Counted from the stretch's first letter, positions 46,533-57,120 are shown. The stretch: 64,000 nt of DNA from Polynucleobacter sp. UB-Piko-W3 (GCF_018881635.1 NZ_JACVPY010000002.1:1322525-1386524); one strand, 5' to 3'. The notes: a model not told the origin generated them from the sequence alone. Made by a program: numbers and translations.

Positions 46533-47213
46533 GTGACCCAATTAGCCCTTTTCGACTTAGATAGCACCCTACTCCCTTGCGATAGCGACTATGAGTGGGG
46601 ACAATTTTTAGCACGCATCGGCGTAGTAGATGGTGATGATTACGCCAAAAAAAATGAGCGCTTTTATCAAGACTATAAAGAAGGCAAGCTCGATATTCAT
46701 GCATTTCTCCGCTTTTCCTTAAAGCCGCTTTCGGAACATTCCCGCGCTCAACTCAAGGAATGGCATGACGCTTTCATGAAGGAAGTGATCAATGGCCAAC
46801 TCCGTCAATCAGCAATTGACTTGGTAAAAAGACATCAAGATGCTGGAGATCTATGCTGCGTAATCACCGCTACCAATAGCTTTGTTACCCATCCAATCGT
46901 GGCAAGCTTTGGTATCGAACACCTGATTGCGACTGAGCCCGCTACCGTTGGCAATAGTCCTTTGGGGAACTTCACTGGAGAAGTAAAAGGTATACCGAAT
47001 TTTCGTGAAGGCAAGATTCAAAACCTACATGAATGGCTGGTAGCTCAGGAGCTATCTTTCGACAAAATGCCACGAAGCTATTTCTACTCTGATTCGATCA
47101 ATGATTTACCCCTATTAGAAGAGGTTAGCAATCCCGTTGCTACCAATCCAGATGAACGTCTGCGTAATGAGGCCAATAAACGCAACTGGCCCATTCTTGA
47201 GTTGTTTACATGA
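46533..47213 (+). CDS. HAD-IB family phosphatase (SerB-like)
   Basis: A 226-residue HAD-superfamily subfamily IB hydrolase. Motif I is LFDLDSTLLPCDSD, motif II the Thr in VITATNS, and motif IV DSINDLPLLE. The helical cap is of the phosphoserine-phosphatase size. Substrate cannot be read from sequence; relatives act on phosphoserine or histidinol phosphate. The start is GTG at 46533. It overlaps pcnB by four bases (ATGA), and the hda-HAD-pcnB-folK-panB order suggests one long transcript. Confidence 0.88.
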   Translation: MTQLALFDLDSTLLPCDSDYEWGQFLARIGVVDGDDYAKKNERFYQDYKEGKLDIHAFLRFSLKPLSEHSRAQLKEWHDAFMKEVINGQLRQSAIDLVKRHQDAGDLCCVITATNSFVTHPIVASFGIEHLIATEPATVGNSPLGNFTGEVKGIPNFREGKIQNLHEWLVAQELSFDKMPRSYFYSDSINDLPLLEEVSNPVATNPDERLRNEANKRNWPILELFT

Positions 47214-48613
47214 TCACTAAATTCATCAAACGTATCTTGCGGCGCGATCCTATGGTCAAGCATACGCAAGCGAATCACACTGGAGCGCCAAAACGTATTC
47301 CCAAAAAAGCTCATCGTATTGATCCGCATTTACTCTCAAAGAATGCCGTAAAAGTAACGCACACGCTTCAACAAGCTGGGTTTGAGGCTTTCATTGTGGG
47401 TGGCGCAGTCCGTGATCTGGCCTTAGGAATTGGCCCAAAAGATTTTGATGTAGCAACCAATGCAACGCCAGATCAAGTGCAAAGACTGTTCCGTAAGGCG
47501 CGCCTGATTGGCCGGCGCTTTCAGATTGTGCACGTGACTTTCTTTGGTAAAGGTCATCCTGAGATTATTGAAGTCTCTACCTTTAGAGCTTTACTAGATA
47601 ACGCCGGCGATCATGTGGCTGAAAGTGGTCGGATATTGCGCGATAACGTCTGGGGCTCACAAGGTGAAGATGCTGCCAGAAGGGATTTCACGATCAACGC
47701 AATGTATTACGACCCCTCTAGCGAGACAGTTCTCGACTATCACGGCGGTATGGCAGATATGCAAAAGAAAACTTTGCGCATGATTGGTGATCCCGCAAAA
47801 CGGTATCGCGAAGACCCAATACGAATGCTCAGAGCCATTCGCTTTGCCGCTAAAACTGGCTTTACCTTAGATACTGCAACGCGTGCGCCAATTGCAGAAC
47901 TCGGTGATCTTTTACAAGATGTGCCATCAGCCAGACTCTTTGATGAAATTCTCAAATTACTCATGTCGGGATATTCCTGGGCTGCAATTCAGGGCTTAAG
48001 AGATGCGGGACTTCATCATGGTTTGCTGCCCCTGCTGGATCATATTTTGGATAGTGGGGAGGGATCTAGGGATGCAAATGATTTTGTGAAGCTCGCATTA
48101 GCCAATACTGACCAACGAATTCAATCGGGCAAAAGTGTTTCTGCTGGATTTTTATTTGCCACTTTGCTTTGGCCTGATCTGCTTAAAAACTGGAAAGCCA
48201 ATATTGCTAAAGGGGTCTCCAATATTGCTGCACTAAATAGCGCCATGGACGATACGATCGCGACACAAAGTAGTGGCATGACGATTCAACGGCGTTTTGA
48301 GACTGATATGTGTGAGATTTGGTCCATGCAACCGCGCTTTGAAAAACGGGTGGGGCGCTACCCCTTCCGCCTCATCGAATCTCCTCGCTTTAGGGCTGGG
48401 TACGACTTTATGCTTCTACGCTGCGCTACCGGTGAGCAAAACCCCAGTATTGGTCAATGGTGGACGGATTTCATTGCCGCCGATCCGGCCGGACAAGAAG
48501 CCCTTATGACTGCTGCTAAGACAGAACTAGGCAGTAGCGCAGGCTCTCCTACTAAGCGACGCCGCCGCAGAAAACCTAAATCTGACTCGCCCCCCGAACC
48601 TGAAGCAGCTTAA
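47210..48613 (+). CDS. pcnB: Poly(A) polymerase I
   Basis: Adds 3' poly(A) tails to RNA and so promotes decay; 467 residues. The class II nucleotidyltransferase signature is FIVGGAVRDLALGIGPKDFDVATNA, with the metal-binding acidic pair DFD. RRFQIVHVTF and ARRDFTINAMYYDP follow, then RYREDPIRMLRAIRFAAK. A basic C-terminal tail (TKRRRRRKPKSD), typical of PcnB rather than CCA-adding enzymes, ends the protein. The ATG overlaps the HAD stop. Confidence 0.94.
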   Translation: MITKFIKRILRRDPMVKHTQANHTGAPKRIPKKAHRIDPHLLSKNAVKVTHTLQQAGFEAFIVGGAVRDLALGIGPKDFDVATNATPDQVQRLFRKARLIGRRFQIVHVTFFGKGHPEIIEVSTFRALLDNAGDHVAESGRILRDNVWGSQGEDAARRDFTINAMYYDPSSETVLDYHGGMADMQKKTLRMIGDPAKRYREDPIRMLRAIRFAAKTGFTLDTATRAPIAELGDLLQDVPSARLFDEILKLLMSGYSWAAIQGLRDAGLHHGLLPLLDHILDSGEGSRDANDFVKLALANTDQRIQSGKSVSAGFLFATLLWPDLLKNWKANIAKGVSNIAALNSAMDDTIATQSSGMTIQRRFETDMCEIWSMQPRFEKRVGRYPFRLIESPRFRAGYDFMLLRCATGEQNPSIGQWWTDFIAADPAGQEALMTAAKTELGSSAGSPTKRRRRRKPKSDSPPEPEAA

Positions 48614-48665
48614 GCAAACTTAGAGAAATTTCAGTAAAGTAGTTCCATCTCTAGTTTGGAGTCGT

Positions 48666-49193
48666 ATGGCACGAGCTTTTATCGGATTTGGTGGGAATAT
48701 CGGCGACACACGTCAGCTCATTACTGATGCGATTGTTTGTCTAGCGTTGCGCTCTGAATTACAGATTCTGGCCAAAAGCTGCTTTTATCAAAGCGCACCG
48801 TTAGAAGCTAGTGGTGACGACTATATCAATGCAGTGATTGAAATCGAAACGGAACTCACCCCTTACGGCCTACTCCATGTCTGCCAAGTGATTGAAAAAG
48901 AGTTTGGCAGAGAGCGCCCCTACTCAAATGCGCCCCGCACACTTGATCTAGATATCTTATCTTTTGAGGGTGTTACTCAAAATGAAACTGAGTTGATATT
49001 GCCTCACCCCAGAATGATTGAACGCTCTTTTGTGCTTCTCCCGCTATTGGAAATAGCCCCTGACTTCTTTTTACCAAATCTAGGTGAGCTCAAGAGCTAT
49101 TTACCCAAAGTAGCTGACCAAAAAATTGAAAAACTACCCTGCAGGAACTGTAATTGTGGGGAAAAAGACGTTTATAGCCCAGCGTCGCATTAA
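48666..49193 (+). CDS. folK: 2-amino-4-hydroxy-6-hydroxymethyldihydropteridine pyrophosphokinase
   Basis: Transfers pyrophosphate from ATP to the hydroxymethylpterin in folate synthesis; 175 residues. The N-terminal FIGFGGNIGDT, the loop YQSAPLEASGDDYINAVI and the signature RPYSNAPRTLDLDILSF (with metal-binding Asp residues) are complete. The C-terminal 15 residues contain three Cys (KLPCRNCNCG), unusual for FolK. GGAG lies 6 bases before the ATG. pcnB-folK-panB is the same order as in E. coli. Confidence 0.96.
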   Translation: MARAFIGFGGNIGDTRQLITDAIVCLALRSELQILAKSCFYQSAPLEASGDDYINAVIEIETELTPYGLLHVCQVIEKEFGRERPYSNAPRTLDLDILSFEGVTQNETELILPHPRMIERSFVLLPLLEIAPDFFLPNLGELKSYLPKVADQKIEKLPCRNCNCGEKDVYSPASH

Positions 49194-49210
49194 TTCATTA
49201 AACTCTCGCC

Positions 49211-50026
49211 ATGGGTTACTTACAAGGCGATAAGCCAATCACCATTACCAATCTACTCGCTATGCATGCTGAGCGAGAGAAAATTACTATGCTCACCGCA
49301 TATGACTCGACCATGTCAGCATTACTCAATCGCTGCGGGGTTGAGACTATCCTGATTGGTGATTCATTAGGCAATGTGATTCAAGGCCACTCCAGCACAA
49401 CGCCCGTTACCGTTGAGCAAATGGTTTATCACACTGAATGTGTAGCTCGAGCTAATACGCATGCATTTTTGATAGCCGATCTTCCCTTTGCAAGTTATGG
49501 CGATCCAGTGCAAGCACTAGATTCAGCAGCAGAACTCATGCGTGCCGGCGCTGATATGGTCAAGCTAGAGGGCGGAGATTGGCAAGTAGATATTATTCAA
49601 TATCTAGTCGAGCGTAGCGTTCCTGTTTGCGCGCACCTAGGTTTGCTTCCACAATCAGTTCATCTTTTGGGTGGCTACAAAGTGCAAGGTAAGTCTAAGG
49701 ATGCCGCAAGTCATATGCTTCAACAAGCGCTTGCTTGCGAAGCAGCTGGGGCGCAAATGCTGGTACTTGAAGCCACTCCTTCTTCGCTTGGGGAAAAAAT
49801 TACCGAAGAACTCCATATTCCGACCATCGGAATTGGTGCAGGGCCAGATTGCTCTGGTCAGGTATTAGTTTTACAAGATATGTTGGGTATCAGCCCAGGC
49901 AAACCACCCAAGTTTGTTAAAAACTTTATGGATGGTCACAGCTCGGTCGAAGCTGCTATTAAAGCCTACGTTCGCGAAGTTAAGTCCGGAAAGTTTCCCG
50001 GACTAGAGCATGGTTTTGCGGGTTAG
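49211..50026 (+). CDS. panB: 3-methyl-2-oxobutanoate hydroxymethyltransferase
   Basis: Makes ketopantoate from alpha-ketoisovalerate and methylene-THF, first committed step to pantothenate; 271 residues. [49 protein letters not shown] and [14 protein letters not shown] are all family landmarks, including the metal-binding Asp residues. The gene starts 17 bases after folK. panC, often next, is not here. It converges with dnaJ, 7 bases between stops. Confidence 0.97.
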   Translation: MGYLQGDKPITITNLLAMHAEREKITMLTAYDSTMSALLNRCGVETILIGDSLGNVIQGHSSTTPVTVEQMVYHTECVARANTHAFLIADLPFASYGDPVQALDSAAELMRAGADMVKLEGGDWQVDIIQYLVERSVPVCAHLGLLPQSVHLLGGYKVQGKSKDAASHMLQQALACEAAGAQMLVLEATPSSLGEKITEELHIPTIGIGAGPDCSGQVLVLQDMLGISPGKPPKFVKNFMDGHSSVEAAIKAYVREVKSGKFPGLEHGFAG

Positions 50027-50033
50027 TAAGCTT

Positions 50034-51161
50034 TTAACTAAAGAAGCTCTTTACGCCATCAAACCAGCCCTTTTGCTGTGGGCTGTGTTTATCGCCACCT
50101 GATTTCAGACTCTCATCAAACTGTGTCAGCAATTTTTTCTGGTCATCAGTCAATTTCACTGGCGTCTCAACTAAAACGTGTACAAAAAGATCGCCCACTA
50201 AAGTGGAGCGCAATCCTTTAATACCTTTGTTACGCAAGCGGAATGTTTTGCCGGTCTGCGTGCCCTCTGGAATTGGAAACTCAACTCGACCCGATAAGGT
50301 TGGAACCTCAATCTCACCGCCAATGGTTGCCGTTGCAAATGAAATCGGCATTTGCACATGTAAGTCGCTTCCATCACGCTCAAATACTGGATGCGGCTTA
50401 ACCCGAACTTCTACGTAGAGATCGCCTGAAGGTCCACCGTTAATACCAGGCTCGCCATTGCCAACGGAGCGCACGCGCATGCCATCATCAATACCCGCTG
50501 GAATTTTAATTTCGAGAGTTTTTTGTTCTTTATGCTTACCGCTGCCATGGCAAGTTTTGCAAGGCTTCGGAATGTACTCGCCTGTGCCGCGGCATTTAGG
50601 GCAAGTCTGCTGCATGGAGAAGAAACCTTGTTGCACACGCACTTGACCATGGCCATCACAGGTAGAGCATTTTTCTGCTTTTGTGCCAGGCTCAGCACCA
50701 GTACCATGACAAGGCTTACAGTTGCTCCAACTTGGCACACGAATTTGTGTTGTGTAACCCTCAGCAGCTTGCTCAAGGGTGATATCCATGTTGTAACGAA
50801 GATCGGCACCCTTATAGACCTGCGGACCAGAGTGACGTCCACCACCTTGCCCAAAAATATCCCCAAAGATATCTCCAAAGGCATCGGCAAATCCGCCGCC
50901 GCCAAAGCCGCCACCCATTGAAGGGTCAACACCTGCATGACCATACTGGTCATAGGCAGCGCGCTTATTGGGATCGGTGAGTGTTTCGTAGGCCTCTTTG
51001 GCTTCTTTAAATTGGGCTTCAGCCGTTTTACTATCAGGGTTGCGATCAGGGTGATACTTCATTGCCATTTTGCGATAGGCTTTTTTAAGCTCTTCATCGC
51101 TGGCACCTTTTGCTACGCCCAGTACTTCATAAAAATCGCGTTTACTTTTAGACACAGCCAA
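50034..51161 (-). CDS. dnaJ: Chaperone protein DnaJ
   Basis: Hsp40 co-chaperone that stimulates DnaK, 375 residues. The J domain with the HPD motif (KYHPDRNPD, about residues 33-41), a Gly-rich region with GGGFGGGGF, the four CxxCxGxG zinc repeats ([32 protein letters not shown]) and the C-terminal domains are in the right order. It follows dnaK by 107 bases that contain a perfect 10-bp hairpin. Confidence 0.98.
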   Translation of the reverse strand: MAVSKSKRDFYEVLGVAKGASDEELKKAYRKMAMKYHPDRNPDSKTAEAQFKEAKEAYETLTDPNKRAAYDQYGHAGVDPSMGGGFGGGGFADAFGDIFGDIFGQGGGRHSGPQVYKGADLRYNMDITLEQAAEGYTTQIRVPSWSNCKPCHGTGAEPGTKAEKCSTCDGHGQVRVQQGFFSMQQTCPKCRGTGEYIPKPCKTCHGSGKHKEQKTLEIKIPAGIDDGMRVRSVGNGEPGINGGPSGDLYVEVRVKPHPVFERDGSDLHVQMPISFATATIGGEIEVPTLSGRVEFPIPEGTQTGKTFRLRNKGIKGLRSTLVGDLFVHVLVETPVKLTDDQKKLLTQFDESLKSGGDKHSPQQKGWFDGVKSFFS

Positions 51162-51184
51162 TTCCTCTCAACAACCTGAATGAC

Positions 51185-51209
51185 ACAAGTCGGCTCGAGG
51201 CCGACTTGT
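51185..51209 (-). other. Intercistronic hairpin between dnaK and dnaJ
   Basis: ACAAGTCGGC (51185-51194) and GCCGACTTGT (51200-51209) form a perfect 10-base stem with a 5-base loop. No T run follows on the minus strand, so it is not a standard terminator. It is more likely an mRNA-stabilising or processing element that lets dnaK and dnaJ differ in level. Confidence 0.7.
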
Positions 51210-51268
51210 TATTTAAGTACTTCAAAATTACGTTAATCAATACGTCTTTTTAACATTAAATGACTGGG

Positions 51269-53203
51269 TTACTTCTTGTCATTAACCTCTTTAAAGTCAG
51301 CATCGACGACATCTGCATCTGGCGCTGCACCAGGGGCTCCGCCAGGGGCTGCACCCGCAGAACCGCCGCCAGCTTTTGCTTGTTCAGCAGCCATCACCTT
51401 CTCGCCCAGCTTCTGACTTGCTTTACCCAAAGCTTCAGTCTTCGCCTCAATAGCAGCCTTATCGCTGCCCTTAATGGCTTCATCCAACTCTTTAAGGGCT
51501 GCTTCAATCGCCTCTTTCTCGGCAGCTTCTAAGCTAGCACCATGCTCTTCTAAGGCCTTCTTAGTCGAGTGAGCCAAGGCATCAGCTGTATTACGAGCTG
51601 TTACTAACTCAAGCACTTTCTTATCTTCAGCAGCATTGGCTTCAGCATCTTTCACCATACGTTGAATTTCTTCTTCAGTTAAGCCAGAGTTCGCCTTGAT
51701 GGTGATCTTGTTCTCTTTGCCAGTAGTTTTGTCTTTTGCAGTGACATGCAAAATTCCGTTGGCATCAATATCAAAAGTCACTTCAATTTGCGGCATACCG
51801 CGTTGCGCTGGTGCAATACCTTCAAGATTAAATTCACCGAGCAACTTATTTGCAGCAGCCATTTCACGCTCGCCCTGGAAACACTTAATGGTTACGGCAG
51901 GCTGGTTATCTTCCGCAGTGGAATAAACCTGCGAATGCTTAGTAGGAATCGTCGTGTTCTTCGGAATCATCTTAGTCATCACGCCACCCAAGGTTTCGAT
52001 GCCTAAAGATAATGGGGTCACGTCTAAGAGCAATACGTCTTTACGATCACCAGACAATACCGATCCCTGAATTGCAGCACCAACAGCAACCGCTTCATCA
52101 GGGTTAACGTCTTTGCGTGGCTCTTTACCGAAAATTTCTTTTACTTTGTCCTGAACTGCAGGCATACGGGTTTGACCACCAACCAAAATGACATCATCAA
52201 TATCGGCAGTGCTCACACCAGCATCTTTAATCGCAGTTAAGCAAGGGCCAGCCGTACGGGTGATCAACTCCTCTACCAAGGACTCTAATTTAGCGCGGGT
52301 GAGCTTCAAATTTAAATGCTTAGGACCGCTAGCATCAGCTGTCACATAAGGTAAATTGATTTCAGTTTGCTGTGCAGATGACAACTCGATCTTGGCTTTT
52401 TCAGCAGCATCTTTTAAGCGCTGTAATGCCAACACGTCTTTACTTAAATCTACACCCTGTTCTTTTTTGAACTCAGCAATGATCCAATCAATGATGCGCT
52501 GGTCAAAGTCCTCACCGCCCAAGAAAGTATCACCGTTGGTAGAAAGCACCTCAAATTGCTTCTCACCATCCACGTTCGCAATTTCAATAATGGATACATC
52601 AAAGGTACCGCCGCCTAGGTCATATACGGCGATCTTGCGGTCTACCTTGTCTTGCTTGTCTAAACCAAATGCCAATGCAGCAGCAGTAGGCTCATTGATG
52701 ATGCGCTTGACATCTAAACCGGCAATACGACCAGCATCTTTAGTTGCTTGACGTTGGCTGTCATTAAAGTAAGCTGGAACAGTAATAACAGCTTCAGTCA
52801 CTTCTTCACCAAGATAGTCCTCAGCAGTCTTTTTCATCTTGCGCAAAATTTCAGCAGACACTTGTTGTGGCGCCATTTTCTTATCGCGTGCCTGTACCCA
52901 AGCATCGCCGTTTTCGGCTTGAATAATGGCATAAGGCATTAGACCGATGTCTTTTTGCACCTCAGGATCAGTGAACTTGCGACCCATCAAACGCTTAACA
53001 GCGTAAATGGTGTTTTTAGGATTTGTGACTGACTGACGCTTAGCAGGTGCGCCAACCAATACTTCGCCATCTTCAACGTATGCGATGATAGATGGAGTTG
53101 TGCGACCGCCTTCTGCGTTCTCAACAACTTTAGGTGCATTGTTTTCAACGACTGAAACGCACGAGTTAGTGGTTCCTAAGTCGATTCCGATAATCTTTCC
53201 CAT
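51269..53203 (-). CDS. dnaK: Chaperone protein DnaK (Hsp70)
   Basis: Hsp70 chaperone of 644 residues. The ATPase domain opens with [17 protein letters not shown], carries [15 protein letters not shown] and [14 protein letters not shown], and is joined by the [14 protein letters not shown] linker to the substrate-binding domain. A helical lid and a Gly/Ala-rich tail ending in [12 protein letters not shown] follow; the EEVD-like end is typical. A strong sigma-32-type promoter lies about 85 bases upstream, separated from grpE by a terminator. Confidence 0.99.
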   Translation of the reverse strand: MGKIIGIDLGTTNSCVSVVENNAPKVVENAEGGRTTPSIIAYVEDGEVLVGAPAKRQSVTNPKNTIYAVKRLMGRKFTDPEVQKDIGLMPYAIIQAENGDAWVQARDKKMAPQQVSAEILRKMKKTAEDYLGEEVTEAVITVPAYFNDSQRQATKDAGRIAGLDVKRIINEPTAAALAFGLDKQDKVDRKIAVYDLGGGTFDVSIIEIANVDGEKQFEVLSTNGDTFLGGEDFDQRIIDWIIAEFKKEQGVDLSKDVLALQRLKDAAEKAKIELSSAQQTEINLPYVTADASGPKHLNLKLTRAKLESLVEELITRTAGPCLTAIKDAGVSTADIDDVILVGGQTRMPAVQDKVKEIFGKEPRKDVNPDEAVAVGAAIQGSVLSGDRKDVLLLDVTPLSLGIETLGGVMTKMIPKNTTIPTKHSQVYSTAEDNQPAVTIKCFQGEREMAAANKLLGEFNLEGIAPAQRGMPQIEVTFDIDANGILHVTAKDKTTGKENKITIKANSGLTEEEIQRMVKDAEANAAEDKKVLELVTARNTADALAHSTKKALEEHGASLEAAEKEAIEAALKELDEAIKGSDKAAIEAKTEALGKASQKLGEKVMAAEQAKAGGGSAGAAPGGAPGAAPDADVVDADFKEVNDKK

Positions 53204-53286
53204 AATTGCTCCAAAAAATTAAGTTACTTTGTTGTACTTCTAATGTGTTTTCGGTAATCACTACCGCTAATATTCCAATACTCACT

Positions 53287-53314
53287 AAATGGGGTCTAAA
53301 AAGGGGAATTCAAG
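53287..53314 (-). promoter_or_regulatory. Sigma-32 (heat-shock) promoter of dnaK
   Basis: On the minus strand CTTGAA (53314-53309), a 14-base spacer and CCCCATTT (53294-53287) match the RpoH consensus closely, preceded by CC. It lies between the grpE terminator and the dnaK ATG and leaves a leader of about 75 bases. Confidence 0.85.
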
Positions 53315-53326
53315 GGCTGAAATAGC

Positions 53327-53352
53327 AAAAAAGGCAGATTTCTGCCTTTTTC
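53327..53352 (-). terminator. Terminator between grpE and dnaK
   Basis: AAAAGGCAG (53329-53337) pairs with CTGCCTTTT (53342-53350) around a 4-base loop, with A and T runs on both sides. On the minus strand it ends the grpE transcript before the dnaK promoter. Confidence 0.85.
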
Positions 53353-53386
53353 ATACTTTTTTAGGGTTTTGACCCCTATTTTTAAT

Positions 53387-53929
53387 TTATTTCGGGGCGC
53401 TCACAGTGACTAAAGCCGGTCTAAGCACCCGATCTGCCACGGTATAACCTCGCTGGAGTACTGAAACTACGGTGTTGGCCTCTTGCTCAGAAGGTACTGA
53501 AGCAATCGCCTGGTGGTGGTGCGGATCAAATTTATCCCCCACTGCAGGATTAATTTCAGTCATGCGGCCCTTATCAAACGCAGATAAGAGTTGCTTGAGT
53601 GTAATTTCTAAACCCTCTTTAAAAGCCTTGGCATCACCAGTGTCCGTACTTAAAGCTGCATACAAGCTATCGGTCACTGGGACCAAATGTTCGGCAAAAC
53701 TCTCAATCGCGAACTTATGTGCCTTAGCAATATCTTCAACGGCGCGGCGACGAATATTTTCGCCTTCCGCCTTAGCGCGCAAGAAGTTATCTTCGAGCTC
53801 GCCAATCTTTTGATTGAGCTCTGCAATCTCTTCCTCTGGGGTTTTGACAACGGCAACTTCAGGAGCTGCTTCAGCCGAGGTCTGCGCTGCTGAATTTTCT
53901 TGCTCTGGATTTGGATTTTCTTGTGTCAT
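53387..53929 (-). CDS. grpE: Nucleotide exchange factor GrpE
   Basis: Releases ADP from DnaK, 180 residues. An acidic, Gln/Glu/Ala-rich N-terminal tail precedes the long coiled coil ([20 protein letters not shown]), then the beta domain with [16 protein letters not shown] and the closing [20 protein letters not shown] signature. It has its own sigma-32-like promoter overlapping the hemH stop and is followed by a terminator, so grpE and dnaKJ seem to be separate heat-shock units. Confidence 0.97.
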   Translation of the reverse strand: MTQENPNPEQENSAAQTSAEAAPEVAVVKTPEEEIAELNQKIGELEDNFLRAKAEGENIRRRAVEDIAKAHKFAIESFAEHLVPVTDSLYAALSTDTGDAKAFKEGLEITLKQLLSAFDKGRMTEINPAVGDKFDPHHHQAIASVPSEQEANTVVSVLQRGYTVADRVLRPALVTVSAPK

Positions 53930-53996
53930 GGATGCTCATTCACTTTTTCTGTATTTTGCTCTACCTACGCTGCTCTAACTAAGGCCAGTAGTTTTC

Positions 53997-54025
53997 AATA
54001 TTGGGACATTTTATTGAATTTCAAG
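53997..54025 (-). promoter_or_regulatory. Sigma-32-like promoter of grpE
   Basis: CTTGAA (54025-54020), 13-base spacer and TCCCAATATT (54006-53997) on the minus strand. The -35 is a full RpoH match; the -10 is weaker than that of dnaK. The -35 overlaps the hemH stop codon. Confidence 0.6.
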
Positions 54026-55115
54026 TCTTAGATTTGTCAGCCAACTCTGCCCGCTCAGCGCGCAAAGTCAGCTCCTCTTTAGATTCCGTTCCTAAAGTCC
54101 ACCCCAGTAAGTGCTGATAGGCTATGTCACGTAGAGCATTAATCCATTTTGGATTGCTATTTAAACAAGGAATATAACGGTAATCATTACCACCATGTTC
54201 TAGAAATGTTTCCTTTGCTTCCATTCCAATTTCTTCCAATGTCTCCAGGCAATCCGCCGGAAATCCCGGGCAGAACACATCAACTCGAGAGCAGCCTTCT
54301 TTTGCTAACTTCTCAATAGTTGGAGCGGTATAGGGCTTTAACCATTCCGCTTTACCAAAGCGAGACTGGAAAGTGACAATATATTGTCCTGGCTCCAACC
54401 CTAAAGACTCTCCAAGCAAGCGACCTGTTTTCAGGCACTCGCAGTGATAAGGATCACCCTGCATTAAATTGCGTTTAGGTAGGCCATGAAAAGACATTAC
54501 AAAGCGATCGCCTCTTGCAAAATCTGGAGCACCATCTTTGTCCCAGGCGCTTAGCACCTGATCTGCAAGTGCAGCAATATAAGCGGGATTGTCATGGTAA
54601 TGCTTGACTATACGCAGCTCGGGTTGATTTCTCCAGGTACTCAGAACCCGAAAGACGTCATCAAAGCTAGAAGCAGTAGTGGTGGCTGAATACTGAGGAT
54701 ATAAAGGCAATAGCAATAAACGCTCCATGCCTTGCTCCTTCAAGCTTTCCAAGACCTCTTTGGCAGAAGGCTTGCCATAGCGCATTGCTAAATCGACTAA
54801 AACAGTATGCCCCTCATCTGCAAACTTCTCGCCCAGCTCTTTGGCTTGCAAACGAGAGTAGTGCATGAGGGGTGAGCCCAGTTGCGGCAACCAAATCGAT
54901 GCATATTTTTTTGCTGAGGTACTGCTACGAATCGGCAGAATAATGCCATTCAAAATGAACCACCAAATAAAGCGTGGAATTTCTACGACACGCGGATCTG
55001 AGAGAAATTCTTTTAAATAAGCTCTCACTGCTTTTGGCGTTGGCGCAGATGGCGTACCTAAGTTCAACAGCAGTACTGCTGTCTTATTGACTCGTAGGTG
55101 TGGGTTCTGATTCAA
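54021..55115 (-). CDS. hemH: Ferrochelatase
   Basis: Inserts ferrous iron into protoporphyrin IX, last step of heme b synthesis; 364 residues. VLLLNLGTPSAPTPKAVR at the start, the active-site His in VMSFHGLPKRN, CPGFPADCLETLEEI with its conserved Glu, and YIPCLNSNPKWI are typical. It lacks a clear C-terminal Fe-S cysteine cluster. The gene lies between hrcA (25 bases upstream) and grpE, so heme synthesis is embedded in the heat-shock cluster. Confidence 0.96.
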   Translation of the reverse strand: MNQNPHLRVNKTAVLLLNLGTPSAPTPKAVRAYLKEFLSDPRVVEIPRFIWWFILNGIILPIRSSTSAKKYASIWLPQLGSPLMHYSRLQAKELGEKFADEGHTVLVDLAMRYGKPSAKEVLESLKEQGMERLLLLPLYPQYSATTTASSFDDVFRVLSTWRNQPELRIVKHYHDNPAYIAALADQVLSAWDKDGAPDFARGDRFVMSFHGLPKRNLMQGDPYHCECLKTGRLLGESLGLEPGQYIVTFQSRFGKAEWLKPYTAPTIEKLAKEGCSRVDVFCPGFPADCLETLEEIGMEAKETFLEHGGNDYRYIPCLNSNPKWINALRDIAYQHLLGWTLGTESKEELTLRAERAELADKSKT

Positions 55116-55140
55116 AATATGTATCTTTAATAATCGATTG

Positions 55141-56151
55141 TTAGGAGCTCAGCGCCCCTGATAATAACTTGGAGGTGATGTCCACAATTGGAATAACCCG
55201 GTCATAAGCCATGCGGGTTGGGCCAATGACACCCAAAGTACCAACGATCTGGCCATCTACGCTATATGGCGCACTAATTACTGCTAAATCTTCATAAGGC
55301 AATAGGTCACTCTCGCCACCAATAAAGATTTGAATACCGTCGGCATGACTCGATACGTCAAGCAGCTGCATGAGTACTGATTTTTGCTCTAACATGTCAA
55401 ACATCTTACGTAGCTTGTCGAGGTTAGAGCTTAAATCACCCACATTCAATAAGCGCCGCTCGCCAGAGAGCACCATGTCACCCTGGCTCATATCGTAGTC
55501 AGCAACGCCGCTTTGCAATGCCAAAGCCATCAGACCAGAGATATCTGCTCTTAAATTATCTAGGTCAGATTTGAGGTGCAAGCGCACTTGATCAAAACTT
55601 TTTCCAGCAAACTGTGCGTTGATGTAATTACCAGCCTCAATTAATTGACTTGGCGTGTAATCCTGAGTCGTTGGCAAAATTCGATTTTGGACATCCCCTT
55701 CTGGAGTCACCATAATCAATAAGATCTTGCCTTCGCCTAAACGTAGAAACTCAATATGCTTAAAAACTTGGGCTCGCTTGGGAGTCATCACTACCCCAGC
55801 AAAATGACTTAAGTTCGACAAAATCTGAGCGGCAGAACTCAAAACCCGTTGCGGGGAATCTGGCAAGAGTCCTCTTTCGAGCTCACGGGTAGCAATTTCT
55901 TCTAGGGGACGAACCGTCACCATCGTATCTACAAATAAGCGATAGCCTCTAGGGGTCGGAATTCGGCCAGCTGAAGTATGGGGGCTAGTGACTAGCCCCA
56001 TATCCTCCAAATCAGCCATCACATTACGAATAGTGGCTGCAGAGAGGTCTAAACCTGAAAATCTCGATAGCGTGCGCGAGCCAATAGGCTGGCCCTCCTC
56101 GATATATCGCTCGATGAGGGTTTTTAGTAAAGCGCGGGAACGTTCGTCCAT
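55141..56151 (-). CDS. hrcA: Heat-inducible transcription repressor HrcA
   Basis: Repressor that binds CIRCE elements and is tuned by GroEL; 336 residues. The N-terminal winged helix ([55 protein letters not shown]) and the C-terminal [21 protein letters not shown] and [15 protein letters not shown] blocks are clear. I found no CIRCE (TTAGCACTC-N9-GAGTGCTAA) in this window, so its targets, probably groESL, lie elsewhere. It diverges from nadK with 37 bases between starts. Confidence 0.96.
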   Translation of the reverse strand: MDERSRALLKTLIERYIEEGQPIGSRTLSRFSGLDLSAATIRNVMADLEDMGLVTSPHTSAGRIPTPRGYRLFVDTMVTVRPLEEIATRELERGLLPDSPQRVLSSAAQILSNLSHFAGVVMTPKRAQVFKHIEFLRLGEGKILLIMVTPEGDVQNRILPTTQDYTPSQLIEAGNYINAQFAGKSFDQVRLHLKSDLDNLRADISGLMALALQSGVADYDMSQGDMVLSGERRLLNVGDLSSNLDKLRKMFDMLEQKSVLMQLLDVSSHADGIQIFIGGESDLLPYEDLAVISAPYSVDGQIVGTLGVIGPTRMAYDRVIPIVDITSKLLSGALSS

Positions 56152-56188
56152 GGTGGAGGGGATTTTATGCCTATGGTTTAATCGTTAT

Positions 56189-57094
56189 ATGTTAAGCCCA
56201 TCCCCCAATTCCTCCAAGAAGGCATTTAGCCGGGTGGCGCTCGTCGGCAAATTTCAGGCTGATGGCATTGAAGAACACCTCAAAGACCTTGCCAAACTGG
56301 TCTTGGGACTGGGTTGTGAGGTTTTTATTGAGTCTGCCACTGCTGCCCATCATGGCTTAAAAGACTATCCCACTAAGAAACCCCAGGACTTTAGTGGATC
56401 AATTGATCTGGTTGTTGTCTTGGGTGGCGATGGAACCATGTTGGGCATTGCCCGTCAATTAGCAGGGAGCAATGTCCCACTCGTAGGAATCAATATGGGT
56501 CGTCTTGGCTACATGACAGATATTCCCATTCAGTCTGTGCAAGATATCCTACCCAAAATCATCGCTGGCGAATATGAATCTGATACACGGACATTGCTTG
56601 ATGCTGTTGTCATTCGTAATGGCAAAGTAATTAATCGCGCATTAGCACTAAATGATGTTGTCGTGAATCGCTCCGCTATTTCAGGAATGGTAGAACTAGC
56701 CGTTCGAGTCAATGGCTCTTTTATGTACAACCAACGTTCTGACGGTTTGATTGTTTCTACTCCGACTGGCTCTACTGCTTACGCTTTATCTGCCGGTGGT
56801 CCTATTTTGCATCCCCACGTTCCAGGTATTTTGCTTGTTCCAATTGCTCCCCATTCCCTTTCTAATCGGCCGATTGTTCTGCCGCAAGATAGTGTGACGG
56901 TGATTGAGGTAGTTAATGGACTTGAAGTCATTGTCAATTTTGATATGCAATCACAAACCAATTTACAAAGCGGCGACACAATTGAAGTGCGTCAATCCGA
57001 TAAAACCATTGCTCTTTTACACCCTAGCAATCACAGCGACTACAAAACTTTGCGTGAGAAATTGCATTGGAATGAATACCCATCGACTTTCTGA
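56189..57094 (+). CDS. nadK: NAD kinase
   Basis: Phosphorylates NAD to NADP; 301 residues. [11 protein letters not shown] (the GGDGT motif) is near residue 75, [11 protein letters not shown] follows, and [21 protein letters not shown] is the second signature. The ATG at 56189 has no ribosome binding site; TTTAAT (56177-56182) ends 6 bases upstream, again suggesting a leaderless mRNA. Longer frames overlap hrcA. hrcA-nadK divergence and nadK-recN order (26-base gap) are common in proteobacteria. Confidence 0.95.
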   Translation: MLSPSPNSSKKAFSRVALVGKFQADGIEEHLKDLAKLVLGLGCEVFIESATAAHHGLKDYPTKKPQDFSGSIDLVVVLGGDGTMLGIARQLAGSNVPLVGINMGRLGYMTDIPIQSVQDILPKIIAGEYESDTRTLLDAVVIRNGKVINRALALNDVVVNRSAISGMVELAVRVNGSFMYNQRSDGLIVSTPTGSTAYALSAGGPILHPHVPGILLVPIAPHSLSNRPIVLPQDSVTVIEVVNGLEVIVNFDMQSQTNLQSGDTIEVRQSDKTIALLHPSNHSDYKTLREKLHWNEYPSTF

Positions 57095-57120
57095 TGTCGA
57101 GTTCTTTGCTACGCTAATAC

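Noticed and set aside
52356-52751. Plus-strand open frame of 131 codons inside dnaK
   Set aside because: Antisense shadow in a strongly coding region; low-complexity Ser/Lys-rich product.
53204-53386. CIRCE element upstream of dnaK or grpE
   Set aside because: I looked for TTAGCACTC-N9-GAGTGCTAA on both strands and found no match; sigma-32 type promoters explain the region.
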